Below are positions 17,483-25,543 of a stretch of DNA of 64,000 nucleotides, in pieces. Source of the stretch: Thioalkalivibrio sp. ALJT (GTDB taxonomy: Bacteria; Pseudomonadota; Gammaproteobacteria; Ectothiorhodospirales; Ectothiorhodospiraceae); the NCBI RefSeq assembly GCF_000381825.1, contig NZ_KB907122.1, positions 62,001 to 126,000 of the forward strand, written 5' to 3'. Numbering within the stretch: the first letter of the stretch is position 1; each line of letters opens with the position of its first letter. The translations under genes were made by a program, and so were the position numbers. Under the pieces are notes generated by a model that saw nothing but the letters and a program-made list of their open reading frames with translations, did not search any database and was not told the origin of the DNA.

Positions 17483-18664
17483 TTACATCCGATGCCAGGG
17501 GTCAGATTCCCGCGAGCCCTGACCGGAGGTGCCGCGCCCCAGGGACTGGCCGGAACGGATACTCGCATCCGGCCGTGCCAGGATCTGCATACCCTCTTCC
17601 AGGCCCGAAGTCACCACCACCTGGTCACCCCGGGCGCCACCCAGACGTACCATGCGCACACGGACATGGCCGTCGCGATCGAGTACTGCCACGCGCGGCA
17701 GTGCACCACCAGGAATCAGGGCGGAACGCGGTATCACGACCCGGCCACTACGGACGGCATTCTGAGGCAAATGCACGGCGGCGTGCATGCCCGGGCCGCC
17801 GCGCACACCCTGAGGCAGATCAAACTTGACCGTTACGGTGTGGCGCTGGGGATCTGCCAACGGGAATATGCGCGCAACCCGAGCTTCGACCTCGTCTCCG
17901 GTATCCAGACGCACCCGTACGTAGTTGCCCTCCTGCAGGCCTGCAACCAGCCGAACGGGCACCTGGGCCTCCACACGCAGAAACTCGACGTGCCCGAAGC
18001 GCACCAGCGGCTGTCCCGGCTGGACCGTGTCACCCACTTCCACATGTTTGTGCATCACCAGGCCGTCGAAAGGCGCCTCGGACCGGGTGTCACGGATCGC
18101 CGCATCCAGTTCGCTGACGCGAGCACGTGCCTGTTCCCAGCGCGCCTGCGCCTGATCCACCCCAATATAACGGGAGAAGAGATCGGTACGGCGCTCCAGA
18201 TCAGTATCACCGATTCCCATCGTATCGCCCATTGGCTGGGTGATCAGCTGATCGAACATCGAAGGGATACCCATACCGGGCATCTGACTCAAACTCTCCG
18301 ATCGGGGCGCTGCCATCTCGCGGCCATACTGCATCTGGGCTTCACGAATGGCCGCCTCGGCGGTGCGCATTTCCGCCTGCGCGGCCAGGCGCTGGGCGCG
18401 CAGGCGATCGTCACTGATGGAGACCAGCAGCGCATCCTGCTCGAAACGGTCACCCTCGGCGCCGGCCACCTCGGTCACCCGCCCGGCGGATTGCGCGGTC
18501 AGGGTCACCTCGCGAAACGGGATTACCGTACCGCTTACGACCTGAGTCGCAGCGCGATCCGATTCGACAGTCACCACCTGACTGGAAGCCTGGGCGCCCA
18601 GCGGGCCGGCCAGTATCAGGGCTACCGCCCCACGCAGAAAGATCCGGAATATTCGAGCAGGCAT
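17483..18664 (-). CDS. Periplasmic adaptor (membrane fusion protein) of RND system
   Basis: The 393-residue product has a signal peptide (VALILAGPLGAQA), a barrel-sandwich hybrid domain split by a helical hairpin, with halves VIPFREVTLTAQSAGRVTEV and RSEAPFDGLVMHKHVEVGDT. It continues with beta-barrel and membrane-proximal domains. The hairpin carries a Met/Pro-rich stretch (SLSQMPGMGIPSM, ITQPMGDTMGIGD) not usual in adaptors. The C-terminus is Gly/Ser-rich. It is the first gene of the leftward block, about 200 nt downstream of the sigma-54 promoter. Confidence 0.88.
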   Translation of the reverse strand: MPARIFRIFLRGAVALILAGPLGAQASSQVVTVESDRAATQVVSGTVIPFREVTLTAQSAGRVTEVAGAEGDRFEQDALLVSISDDRLRAQRLAAQAEMRTAEAAIREAQMQYGREMAAPRSESLSQMPGMGIPSMFDQLITQPMGDTMGIGDTDLERRTDLFSRYIGVDQAQARWEQARARVSELDAAIRDTRSEAPFDGLVMHKHVEVGDTVQPGQPLVRFGHVEFLRVEAQVPVRLVAGLQEGNYVRVRLDTGDEVEARVARIFPLADPQRHTVTVKFDLPQGVRGGPGMHAAVHLPQNAVRSGRVVIPRSALIPGGALPRVAVLDRDGHVRVRMVRLGGARGDQVVVTSGLEEGMQILARPDASIRSGQSLGRGTSGQGSRESDPWHRM

Positions 18665-18786
18665 GTTTCGTCTTCACCTCGCGCCGATGACCGCAATGGT
18701 AGAAAAAATCGGGCCGGGGGTTGTCGCAACGAACCGGGCACCGAGCAGAGACACTGCCACAAAATGGCATACGCCTGCAGGGGAGC

Positions 18787-18800
18787 CGACAAATGTCGGC
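18787..18800. promoter_or_regulatory. Inverted repeat in leader of the MFP gene
   Basis: GCCGACA and TGTCGGC, separated by AA, form a near-perfect palindrome around 18785-18800, inside the predicted 5' leader of the MFP transcript. It could be a second operator or a small hairpin. Confidence 0.35.
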
Positions 18801-18876
18801 CCTGCAGAAGTGGCAGCGTCGCGATCAGTAAGTGTGGCCATCGACGTGAATGTATAAGAACTCATGGCCAGTCACA

Positions 18877-18892
18877 AGCAACGCATATGCCA
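18877..18892 (-). promoter_or_regulatory. Sigma-54 (-24/-12) promoter for the leftward block
   Basis: On the minus strand the sequence is TGGCATATGCGTTGCT. This matches the consensus TGGCACGnnnnTTGCW at all key positions, with GG and GC separated by exactly ten bases. Transcription would start near 18866, giving a leader of about 200 nt before the MFP gene. A divergent sigma-54 activator gene and its probable binding sites lie immediately upstream. Confidence 0.85.
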
Positions 18893-18953
18893 ACATTACG
18901 GTGTTCTTATTAAACAATCAGTTAATCAGGATTCTCTAATCTTCGGCAAGCCA

Positions 18954-18965
18954 GTGTTGCAACAC
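18954..18965. promoter_or_regulatory. Activator site 1 (GTGTTGCAACAC palindrome)
   Basis: Perfect 12-bp palindrome centred about 93 bp upstream of the predicted sigma-54 start. It is the nearest of three copies and lies at a normal upstream-activating-site distance. Confidence 0.75.
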
Positions 18966-19018
18966 CCCGGTTTCGCGCTATAACCGGGTTAGGGACTGGC
19001 AAATCGGGCATCTGGGGA

Positions 19019-19030
19019 GTGTTGCAACAA
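19019..19030. promoter_or_regulatory. Activator site 2 (GTGTTGCAACAA)
   Basis: Second copy of the palindrome with one mismatch at the last base, centred about 158 bp upstream of the predicted sigma-54 start and 19 bp from site 3, near two helical turns. Confidence 0.72.
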
Positions 19031-19037
19031 GAACCCC

Positions 19038-19049
19038 GTGTTGCAACAC
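19038..19049. promoter_or_regulatory. Activator site 3 (GTGTTGCAACAC palindrome)
   Basis: Third, perfect copy, about 177 bp upstream of the predicted sigma-54 start and 50 bp before the ATG of the activator gene, so it may also govern autoregulation. Confidence 0.75.
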
Positions 19050-19099
19050 TCGCCCGCTTCCGCCACCCCGTCCAACAAAAAAAAACGAAAGGAGAGGGG

Positions 19100-20488
19100 A
19101 TGACCACAACCGAGCTAGCCGAGATCTGTATCCGGCACAGTCGCGACCCGCACCTCGTCAGCGATGCCCAGGGCCGCGTGCTCTTCACCAATCCGGCCTT
19201 GCGGCAAACCCTGCAGATCCCGGAGAAGGCCCCGTTAACCCTGGACCAACTGGGGCCACTTAATCTTGAGACGCACCTGAAAGAGGCTGCCATGGCTGCA
19301 GGCGAACCGTCCGACGCGAGCCAGGCAACAAGCCCACTGCAGTTTTCGCTGATGGCCAAACTGGCAAACGACACCCTGCCGCTGGAGGTCATCAGCCAGC
19401 CGCTGCACTTGAATGACGACGCGCGTGTACTGCGCTTGATTACTCTGCAACCCCAGCGCCGTCGCACCATCGCGGTCGAGGCCCTTCGCGAGGATGGCCA
19501 CGAGGGACATGATGGCGGCCATTTCCACTCCCACGACGAGGCATGCCGCAGCGCATTGCAATTCGCCCGTCGCATCGCGGCCAGCGATGTGCGCGTAATG
19601 CTGCTGGGCGAATCCGGGACCGGCAAAACCCGCCTGGCGCGCGCGATCCACCGTTCGAGCAGCCGTGCCAGTGCGCCGTTCGTTGAGATTAACTGTGCGG
19701 CGATCCCCGAAGAACTCCTGGAATCCGAACTCTTCGGCCATGCCCGCGGGGCCTTCTCCGGTGCCGTCAACGACCGCATTGGGCGCTTCGAGGCAGCCGA
19801 CGGTGGCACTCTGTTTCTGGACGAAATCGGCGAAATGAGCCCGCGCCTGCAGGCCAAACTGCTGCGGGCGGTTCAGGACGGGGCATTCGAACGCGTCGGC
19901 GAGAACCAGACCCGTCAGGTGGACGTGCGAATTCTCTCCGCCTCCAACCAGGACTTGCGCGCCCGCGTAGAAGCCGGCGAATTTCGCACTGACCTGTTCT
20001 ATCGACTCGCGGTCGCCACGGTTGAAATGCCGCCTCTGCGCGACCGTCCGAAGGATCTCGCGGCAGCCCTCGAGACGTTCCAGGTACGCACCGGCATCCG
20101 CATCTCGCAACGCCTGAAAAAGCGGCTGCAGGCATACTCCTGGCCGGGCAACTTCCGCGAGATGGAGAACATCTTCGAGTGCCTTACACTGCACGCCCGT
20201 GACGGCCACGTGGATGATTTCCCCCTGCCCGAGCCAGTCCGTGTCGACTCCGGGGCCATCGGTGCCGTCCCTTGCGACGACCATCATCCGACCAGCGCCG
20301 CTGCAAACGAGGCAAGCGGGGCCGGAGAATCCCGGAACCAGCCGGCCCCGGCAAACGAACACCCGGAGGCTCGACGCCTGCGCGAGGCGCTGGTGGCCCA
20401 TGCCGGGAACCGTTCGCAGACAGCGCGCGCTCTGGGCATGGATCGCAGCACGCTCTGGCGCAAGATGCATCGCTATCAGCTGGTCTGA
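19100..20488 (+). CDS. Sigma-54-dependent transcriptional activator (PAS-AAA+-Fis HTH) with His-rich linker
   Basis: The 462-residue product has an N-terminal PAS-like domain (about 10-120), then a linker [18 protein letters not shown] (residues 131-148) with six histidines. The AAA+ domain carries Walker A GESGTGKT (170-177), the sigma-54 contact loop as GAFSGA (217-222; usual form GAFTGA) and Walker [12 protein letters not shown] (235-245). A Fis-type helix-turn-helix closes it ([20 protein letters not shown]). The ATG at 19100 has GGAG upstream. It is divergent from the MFP-RND block and its presumed sites lie between. The His cluster may sense metal, redox state or pH; the PAS ligand is unknown. 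Confidence 0.92.
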   Translation: MTTTELAEICIRHSRDPHLVSDAQGRVLFTNPALRQTLQIPEKAPLTLDQLGPLNLETHLKEAAMAAGEPSDASQATSPLQFSLMAKLANDTLPLEVISQPLHLNDDARVLRLITLQPQRRRTIAVEALREDGHEGHDGGHFHSHDEACRSALQFARRIAASDVRVMLLGESGTGKTRLARAIHRSSSRASAPFVEINCAAIPEELLESELFGHARGAFSGAVNDRIGRFEAADGGTLFLDEIGEMSPRLQAKLLRAVQDGAFERVGENQTRQVDVRILSASNQDLRARVEAGEFRTDLFYRLAVATVEMPPLRDRPKDLAAALETFQVRTGIRISQRLKKRLQAYSWPGNFREMENIFECLTLHARDGHVDDFPLPEPVRVDSGAIGAVPCDDHHPTSAAANEASGAGESRNQPAPANEHPEARRLREALVAHAGNRSQTARALGMDRSTLWRKMHRYQLV

Positions 20489-20540
20489 CGCACCAGCCAA
20501 GAAAGAGGCCCCGCGGGTGATCCACCTGCGGGGCCCGGGG

Positions 20541-20700
20541 GCCTGTGGGGGCTGGGACAGATCCGCTGCGCGTGCGGGACAGCAGACCCTTTTTCCGCTC
20601 TCTCTCGTTACATCACCCCACTATGCGCCTCGGGAGACCGAAACGAGCCTCGCTCCCCTGCCCAACGCCCGCAACGATCGCCCAAACCCGACCGTTTCCT
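20541..20700 (+). repeat. Dispersed palindromic element, copy A
   Basis: This copy shares with the four others the core GATCCGCTGCGCGTGCGGGA, then CTCTCTCGTTACAT, then TGCGCCTCGGGAGACCGAAA, and ends in the CCCAAACCCGAC arm. The ends are complementary and the whole element can fold on itself. It lies between the activator gene and the TolA-like gene, and its right end abuts the latter's stop codon. Confidence 0.85.
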
Positions 20701-21547
20701 AGCGGTACTGCCGCAGATGCCGGACACCATCGCGATGGTGACGGTCGTACAACGGCGCCAGGCGCTGCATCAACATCCGCCGTTCGTTCGCTGGCAGCAT
20801 TCCCAGCGCACGGTCCCATGCCCGCATCGCGCCATGCGCATCCCCGCTGGCATACAGGGCATTCCCCAGCTCGCCGTAAAGGGCCGCGCGCTGCTGCGAG
20901 GTCTCCGGGATGTCCGTCAGGGCATCACGCAGCACAACCGCCGCGGCCCCGGGGCCTGCGTTCCAGTACGCCGCACGTCCTGCCTCCAGCGCTTCCTGGA
21001 CCTGGCGCGCAATCTGCTCCTCGCTCGCCGACTCGGCAGCTGCCCGGTCCGGGGTGCGCTCCTGCGCCTCGACGGCCTCTTCGCGTTCGTCATCCTCAAT
21101 AGCCGTCGCGTCAGCATCATCCTCCGTGGGCCGACCCTCGGCCGGTGCGCTCTCCGGAGCCGCCTCTTCTGTCATTGCGACCGCTTCAGTGTCCGCGTCT
21201 TCCCGCACGGCTTCTGCCTCGGCTGCCGCCTCAGCCTCTTCATCCTCGCGTGCGGCCTCCGCCTTGGCGGCAGCCTCGGCTTCCGCGGCCTCGCGCGCAG
21301 CCTCTGCCGCGGCCTCGGCCTCTGCGGCCTCCCGCACGGCATCCGCCTCAGCGGCCGCTTCAGCTTCCACGTCTTCGCGCTTGGGCTCTGCCTCCGCAAC
21401 GGTCTCGGTTTCCGCATCGTCCTGTACGGTCTCCACGCCGGGAGACAGCACGTCACGGGCCGACCAAGCGATCAGCCACAGCACGATCACGATCAGGACC
21501 CAGTAGCGATTAACGAAACTTCTCTGCTTTTTATCTGCTTGTTCCAT
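20699..21547 (-). CDS. TolA-like membrane protein with Ala/Glu-rich helix and TPR-like C-terminus
   Basis: The 282-residue product has one N-terminal transmembrane helix (about 14-29, YWVLIVIVLWLIAW). Then come about 150 residues of Ala/Glu-rich repeats (AEAEAAAEAAREAAEAEAAA), expected to form a long single helix as in TolA. The C-terminal 100 residues contain TPR-like helices (LYGELGNALYASGDAHGAMR and AWDRALGML). It is bordered by two copies of the same dispersed repeat in the same orientation. It could be a scaffold spanning the periplasm; no specific partner is evident. Confidence 0.7.
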   Translation of the reverse strand: MEQADKKQRSFVNRYWVLIVIVLWLIAWSARDVLSPGVETVQDDAETETVAEAEPKREDVEAEAAAEADAVREAAEAEAAAEAAREAAEAEAAAKAEAAREDEEAEAAAEAEAVREDADTEAVAMTEEAAPESAPAEGRPTEDDADATAIEDDEREEAVEAQERTPDRAAAESASEEQIARQVQEALEAGRAAYWNAGPGAAAVVLRDALTDIPETSQQRAALYGELGNALYASGDAHGAMRAWDRALGMLPANERRMLMQRLAPLYDRHHRDGVRHLRQYR

Positions 21548-21654
21548 GCTTCACCTTTGCCGATTGATCCATGGCGAAGAGTCCCCCCTTCGCACAATCC
21601 TGTGCCTTATCCTGCACCGATCGGGCCTCTGCTTCCAGCACAAACCGACCGCGA

Positions 21655-21817
21655 GAGCCTGTCGGATTTGCGACGGATCGGCTGCGCGTGCGGGACAGCC
21701 GCCCCTTTTTCCGCTTCCTCTCGTTACATAGTCCCCACCATGCGCCTCGAGAGACCGAAAACAGGGCCTCACTCTCCTGAACTGCGCTCGCGACAATCAC
21801 CCAAACTCGACAGGCTC
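21655..21817 (+). repeat. Dispersed palindromic element, copy B
   Basis: This is the best-preserved copy. Its ends are GAGCCTGTCGGATTTG (21655-21670) and CCAAACTCGACAGGCTC (21801-21817), an inverted repeat with 14 of 16 positions complementary. The interior also pairs imperfectly. It sits in the 358-bp gap upstream of the TolA-like gene. The rest of the gap has no gene. Confidence 0.88.
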
Positions 21818-21905
21818 CCGGGCAGTGGCAACAAGACGGCATCTTAGGGAAACATGGATGGATGTACATACTCGACGCCGTGTCGCCGCCAGCGATGTAC
21901 ACCGG

Positions 21906-22706
21906 TCAGCGCCAGCCCAGCACATCCTGGTGTCCCACGGTCAGTTCGACGGTACCGCTGGCCAGCGCCCGCGCACGCGCGTCACCCCAGGCTCGCAGAT
22001 CCCCGGCCCGCTGTGGGCAAACCTCGGACGCGGCCCCTACCCAGCCCTCGATGAGGGCCGCCCCCAGAACCGCCTGCTCTGCGCCGATCCACCAGTCACT
22101 GGGACGGATCTGCACCTGATAGCCCAGCGCCTCCAGCTGTTCCGCGCAGGTCGCGGCCGCAATCGGCCCCAGCGCCGGCCCGAATCCCTTGTCCGAACGC
22201 TGATGCCGATTGACCCAGGCCTCCACGTCCGCGTCCAGGGGGTGCGGCCGCGACCAGCGGATGCGGCCGTCATAGCTCAGGGCGAACAGTACGGCGGCAC
22301 CCTGTGTGAAACAGACCGATAGCAGGCGCTGCAGCCAGTCCCGCGAGACCAGGTCGAGCAAGGCCGCGCCGGTCACCAGGGCCTCGTCCCCGGTCAGCGC
22401 CCTGGCCGGCTCCGCTGCCAGATCGCAGCGCTTGCGCTCAATCTCGACGCCACCACAGGGCGCCCGCGTCTGCGCCAGCAAACCGCGATCATGATCCACA
22501 AGCCGCCAGTGCTGCGGCCGCGGCAGGCGCGGCGCCAGATAGCGCAGGTTGGAACCGCTGCCACTGCCCAGATCGGTCACCCGGATCGCAGTCGATCCCG
22601 GCTCCGGCAGCGCATCTCGCAACACGGGCACCAGGCCCTCCGGGCGCGCTGCATGGTCCGCCGGCTCCCGCTGCTGAAGCCAGTCCAAAGCAAAGGTTTC
22701 GATCAT
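21906..22706 (-). CDS. Class I SAM-dependent methyltransferase
   Basis: The 266-residue product has the SAM-binding motif VTDLGSGSGSNLRYLAPRL (about residues 42-60) and WRLVDHDRGLL for the ribose-binding acidic residue, followed by DEALVTGAALLDLVSRDWL. The start overlaps the glycosyltransferase stop (ATGA); an in-frame ATG nine bases upstream is an alternative. Coupling to the glycosyltransferase suggests action on the same product. The substrate is unknown. Confidence 0.8.
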   Translation of the reverse strand: MIETFALDWLQQREPADHAARPEGLVPVLRDALPEPGSTAIRVTDLGSGSGSNLRYLAPRLPRPQHWRLVDHDRGLLAQTRAPCGGVEIERKRCDLAAEPARALTGDEALVTGAALLDLVSRDWLQRLLSVCFTQGAAVLFALSYDGRIRWSRPHPLDADVEAWVNRHQRSDKGFGPALGPIAAATCAEQLEALGYQVQIRPSDWWIGAEQAVLGAALIEGWVGAASEVCPQRAGDLRAWGDARARALASGTVELTVGHQDVLGWR

Positions 22707-23755
22707 CCCAGCCATTCCGTCAGGGTTCGCTCCAGCGCATTCACGGTACCCGTCCAGTCGGGACGCATGCCCATTGCGGCACGCCCGGCCCGGCCCATAC
22801 GCTCGCGGGTGGCAGCATCCGGCAACAGCGCATCCAGCGTCGACGCCAGCGCGGGCACATCGCCCGGGGGCAGCAGACAGCCGGCCTCTGCGGGCACGGT
22901 ATCGGGTATGGCACCGCCGGTCGTGGCGACTACGGGGAGCCCGCGGGCCATGGCCTCCGTGAAGGCCATGCCATAACCCTCGTAGGCACTGGGTAACACG
23001 AACAGCGAGGCCCGCGTATACCAGGCCTCCAGCGCCGTCTCGTCGCACTCTCCCGCCCATTCAAGCCGGTCATCGATGCCGGCCGCCGCAATGGCCGCCT
23101 CGACCTGCCGACAATATGCCGGATCACGGGAGCGGGAACCCACCAGCGCCACGCGCCAGTGCGTCGCCTGCAGCCGCCCCAGCGCCTGCACCAGTTCCAG
23201 CTGGCCCTTGCGGGGTACGACGGACCCCACCGCCAGCAACAGCGGCGGCTCCCCCGGTGCCGGCCCGATCGCCTGCGGGCGCCGCTCCACACCCGGCGGG
23301 ACCGCGCGCAGCCGCGCCGGGGCCACACCCCAGGCGGCCACCTCGCGGGCGGTATGGTCGCTGGTCGCCAGCACCCCGTACGCCAGCCCCAGCGCGGCCC
23401 GCTCGGATTCCAGCAGTGCCCGCGCGCGCGCCGCGTCGAGGCCGGTCTCCAGCCCCAGCGGATGATGCAGCAGGTAGATCAGACGCAGGCGTTCGGCATG
23501 GTGGGCCAGAACATGCGGGAAGGCCCCCGCGGCCAGGCCATCCACGACCACCCCCGAGCCATCGGAAAGGCCCGCCAGTGCAGCAGCCAGGGCCGCCTCG
23601 GCGGCAGGCTCCGGGCCGGGAAACGCACCCGCCAGCTCATGCACCTCCAGTTGCCAGCCACGCGCGCGCAGCCCCGACACCAGCTGTGCATCATAGCGGT
23701 AGCCCCCGGTACGCTGAGCCAGCGCCCCGGGCACCAGCACGGCCAGGCGGTGCAT
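22703..23755 (-). CDS. GT-B fold glycosyltransferase (family 4 type)
   Basis: The 350-residue product has the donor-binding C-terminal half of family 4 glycosyltransferases: LLAVGSVVPRKGQLELVQAL, VGSRSRDPAY, and LFVLPSAYEGYGMAFTEAMA with the Glu-x7-Glu type motif, then GLPVVATTGGAIPDTVP. It transfers a sugar from a nucleotide donor to an unidentified acceptor. It is the third gene of a leftward set with the dehydrogenase and pterin-synthase-like genes, and overlaps the methyltransferase. Confidence 0.85.
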   Translation of the reverse strand: MHRLAVLVPGALAQRTGGYRYDAQLVSGLRARGWQLEVHELAGAFPGPEPAAEAALAAALAGLSDGSGVVVDGLAAGAFPHVLAHHAERLRLIYLLHHPLGLETGLDAARARALLESERAALGLAYGVLATSDHTAREVAAWGVAPARLRAVPPGVERRPQAIGPAPGEPPLLLAVGSVVPRKGQLELVQALGRLQATHWRVALVGSRSRDPAYCRQVEAAIAAAGIDDRLEWAGECDETALEAWYTRASLFVLPSAYEGYGMAFTEAMARGLPVVATTGGAIPDTVPAEAGCLLPPGDVPALASTLDALLPDAATRERMGRAGRAAMGMRPDWTGTVNALERTLTEWLG

Positions 23756-23775
23756 CTCGCGGTCGACGGGGCCCG

Positions 23776-24174
23776 CTATGGCGCCGCCTCGTAGCTCGCC
23801 CAGGCCACATGGGATTCGTTCAGGGTCACGCAGACCGCATCGAGGTCACGGGCCGACTCGCCCAGCTCGCCGGCCTGGATGGCCCGGGCGAAGCGTTGAT
23901 GCAGCGCGTGGGCCAGAAATTCGGTGGTCGTGTTACTGCCACGGAACTCCTCGCGCTCGTCCAGGTTCTGGTAGTTCAGATCGGCCAGCAGGGCCTTCAG
24001 CACCTCGGAGGCGCGACCGATATCGACCACCAGGCCGTCGGCATCCAGCGCCTTGCGGCGAAAGGTGACATCGACCACATAGGTCGCCCCATGCAGCTTT
24101 TGTGCGGGGCCAAAGATCTCACCGGCAAAACTGTGGGCGATCATGAAGTGATCGCGGACATTCAGGCTGTACAT
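23776..24174 (-). CDS. 6-pyruvoyl-tetrahydropterin synthase family protein, divergent active site
   Basis: The 132-residue product has the PTPS/QueD fold signature: RDHFMIAHSFAGEIF at the start, LHGATYVVDVTF, LVVDIGRASEVL, and TTEFLAHALHQRF. Compared with QueD it keeps the first zinc His (AHSF, His14) and LHG (His28). The third ligand position is Ala where HGH is usual, and no cysteine is at the usual catalytic position. It may therefore have a changed metal site or different chemistry. It is bracketed by a dehydrogenase and a glycosyltransferase gene. Calling it QueD would be unsafe. Confidence 0.75.
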   Translation of the reverse strand: MYSLNVRDHFMIAHSFAGEIFGPAQKLHGATYVVDVTFRRKALDADGLVVDIGRASEVLKALLADLNYQNLDEREEFRGSNTTTEFLAHALHQRFARAIQAGELGESARDLDAVCVTLNESHVAWASYEAAP

Positions 24175-24217
24175 CGGGCATTTCCCCGTAGTTCGCGTGG
24201 ATTCGCAGGCATTCGGG

Positions 24218-25222
24218 TCAGTAACGGATGCGATGGCAGAGTGTCTGTGCCGCCTCCGGGCCGGTGACGCGCGCCATCACCGCGGGCAGATCGGCAAACG
24301 CATCCTCCCCGGTCATCAGGGCATCCAGGGCCGGCTCGGCGAGCAGCGACAGGGCCAGCGCCAGGCGCCGCCGGTAGTCCCAGCGTGCGGCGCGCTCGGG
24401 CGGCAGACGCCCGACCTGGGAACTGCGCAGGGTCAGCCGCCGCGAGTGGAAGGCCTCGCCCAACGGCACCGGCACCGACTGATCGCCGTACCAGCTCATC
24501 TCCACCACGCGCGCCTCCACCCCCGCCAGCGCCAGCGCCTGTGTCAGTCCCTCCGGATTGCCACTGGCGTGCAGCACCCGGTCAAGCCCCTGCAGATTGG
24601 TGTCCGTGGCGGCAGCCGCCGGCGGAAGCAAGCGCAACCCCAACCGTTGCGCCACCGTCGCGCGCGCGGGATTGGGGTCGACAACGGTCACTTCGACACC
24701 CGGGATGGGCCGCAGCAGCCACGCCGCCAGCAGACCGACCACCCCCGCCCCGATCACCGCAACGCGGTCGCCGGGACCGACCCGCGCATCCCAGACGGCA
24801 TTGATCGCGGTCTCCAGGTTGGCGGCCAGCACCGCACGTCCGGAGGGTACCGCGTCCGGGATCGGCACCACCGCGTTGGCCGGCACCACATACGCGCTTT
24901 GGTGCGGATACAGGCAGAAGACCCGCTGGCCCCGTTCGAGTTCGGACCCGGCCATCGCCGTCGCGCCGGCCTCGATCACGCCGACACTGATATAGCCGTA
25001 CTTCACCGGCCCCGGAAACACCCCCTCCTGAAACGGCGCACGCATGGCCTGGTACTGGCTCGCCGGCACCCGGCCATGGAATACCAGGGATTCGGTGCCC
25101 CGGCTGATGGCCGAGAACCGGGTACGCACGCGCACCTCGCCGGCGCCGGGCTCCGGCAACGGGTGCGGGCGCAGCTCGCCGACGCCCGGCGCCATGACCC
25201 AGAAGGCCTGCTCCGGCGTCAT
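24218..25222 (-). CDS. MDR-family (zinc-type alcohol dehydrogenase-like) oxidoreductase
   Basis: The 334-residue product has an N-terminal GroES-like domain with FSAISRGTESLVFHGRVP and a Rossmann domain with VAVIGAGVVGLLAAWLL. The usual catalytic zinc Cys is replaced in SRGTE, as in the BchC-like branch of medium-chain dehydrogenases. The ATG at 25222 is chosen because everything upstream reads through a dispersed repeat. It is the first gene of the leftward four-gene set. The substrate is unknown. Confidence 0.8.
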   Translation of the reverse strand: MTPEQAFWVMAPGVGELRPHPLPEPGAGEVRVRTRFSAISRGTESLVFHGRVPASQYQAMRAPFQEGVFPGPVKYGYISVGVIEAGATAMAGSELERGQRVFCLYPHQSAYVVPANAVVPIPDAVPSGRAVLAANLETAINAVWDARVGPGDRVAVIGAGVVGLLAAWLLRPIPGVEVTVVDPNPARATVAQRLGLRLLPPAAAATDTNLQGLDRVLHASGNPEGLTQALALAGVEARVVEMSWYGDQSVPVPLGEAFHSRRLTLRSSQVGRLPPERAARWDYRRRLALALSLLAEPALDALMTGEDAFADLPAVMARVTGPEAAQTLCHRIRY

Positions 25223-25357
25223 GGGCGGACTCCGGAACCCGGCACGACGGGCTTGCGACAGGGCATCATCATCCGCGCAGTGTGGGCGAAGCGCCGGATC
25301 AGCGGCAACTCCCGCCGCGGCCCGTGGTCCATCCAGCAGACACGGACGTACGGGCCA

Positions 25358-25525
25358 GCAGCCGGCCGGATTCGGGACCGATCGGCTGCGCGCGTGAGAG
25401 AGCAGCCTCTGTTCCGCTCTCTCTACGTTACATGGCCCCAACACGCGCCCCGAGAGACCGAAAACAGGGCCTCGCTCTCCTGCCCCACGCGCGCAACGCC
25501 CGCCCAGACCCGACACAGGCTCCTG
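25358..25525 (+). repeat. Dispersed palindromic element, copy C
   Basis: Core GACCGATCGGCTGCGCGCG, then CTCTCTACGTTACATGGCCC and GAGAGACCGAAAACAGGGCC, ending CCCAGACCCGACACAGGCTC. It fills most of the 321-bp gap between the divergent dehydrogenase and CDP-alcohol transferase genes, where promoters for both would be expected. Confidence 0.85.
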
Positions 25526-25543
25526 GAGGACTACAATCCCGAC

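Noticed and set aside
20541-21817. Composite transposon made of two element copies
   Set aside because: The copies lack a transposase and no target duplication was seen; more likely two independent intergenic insertions.
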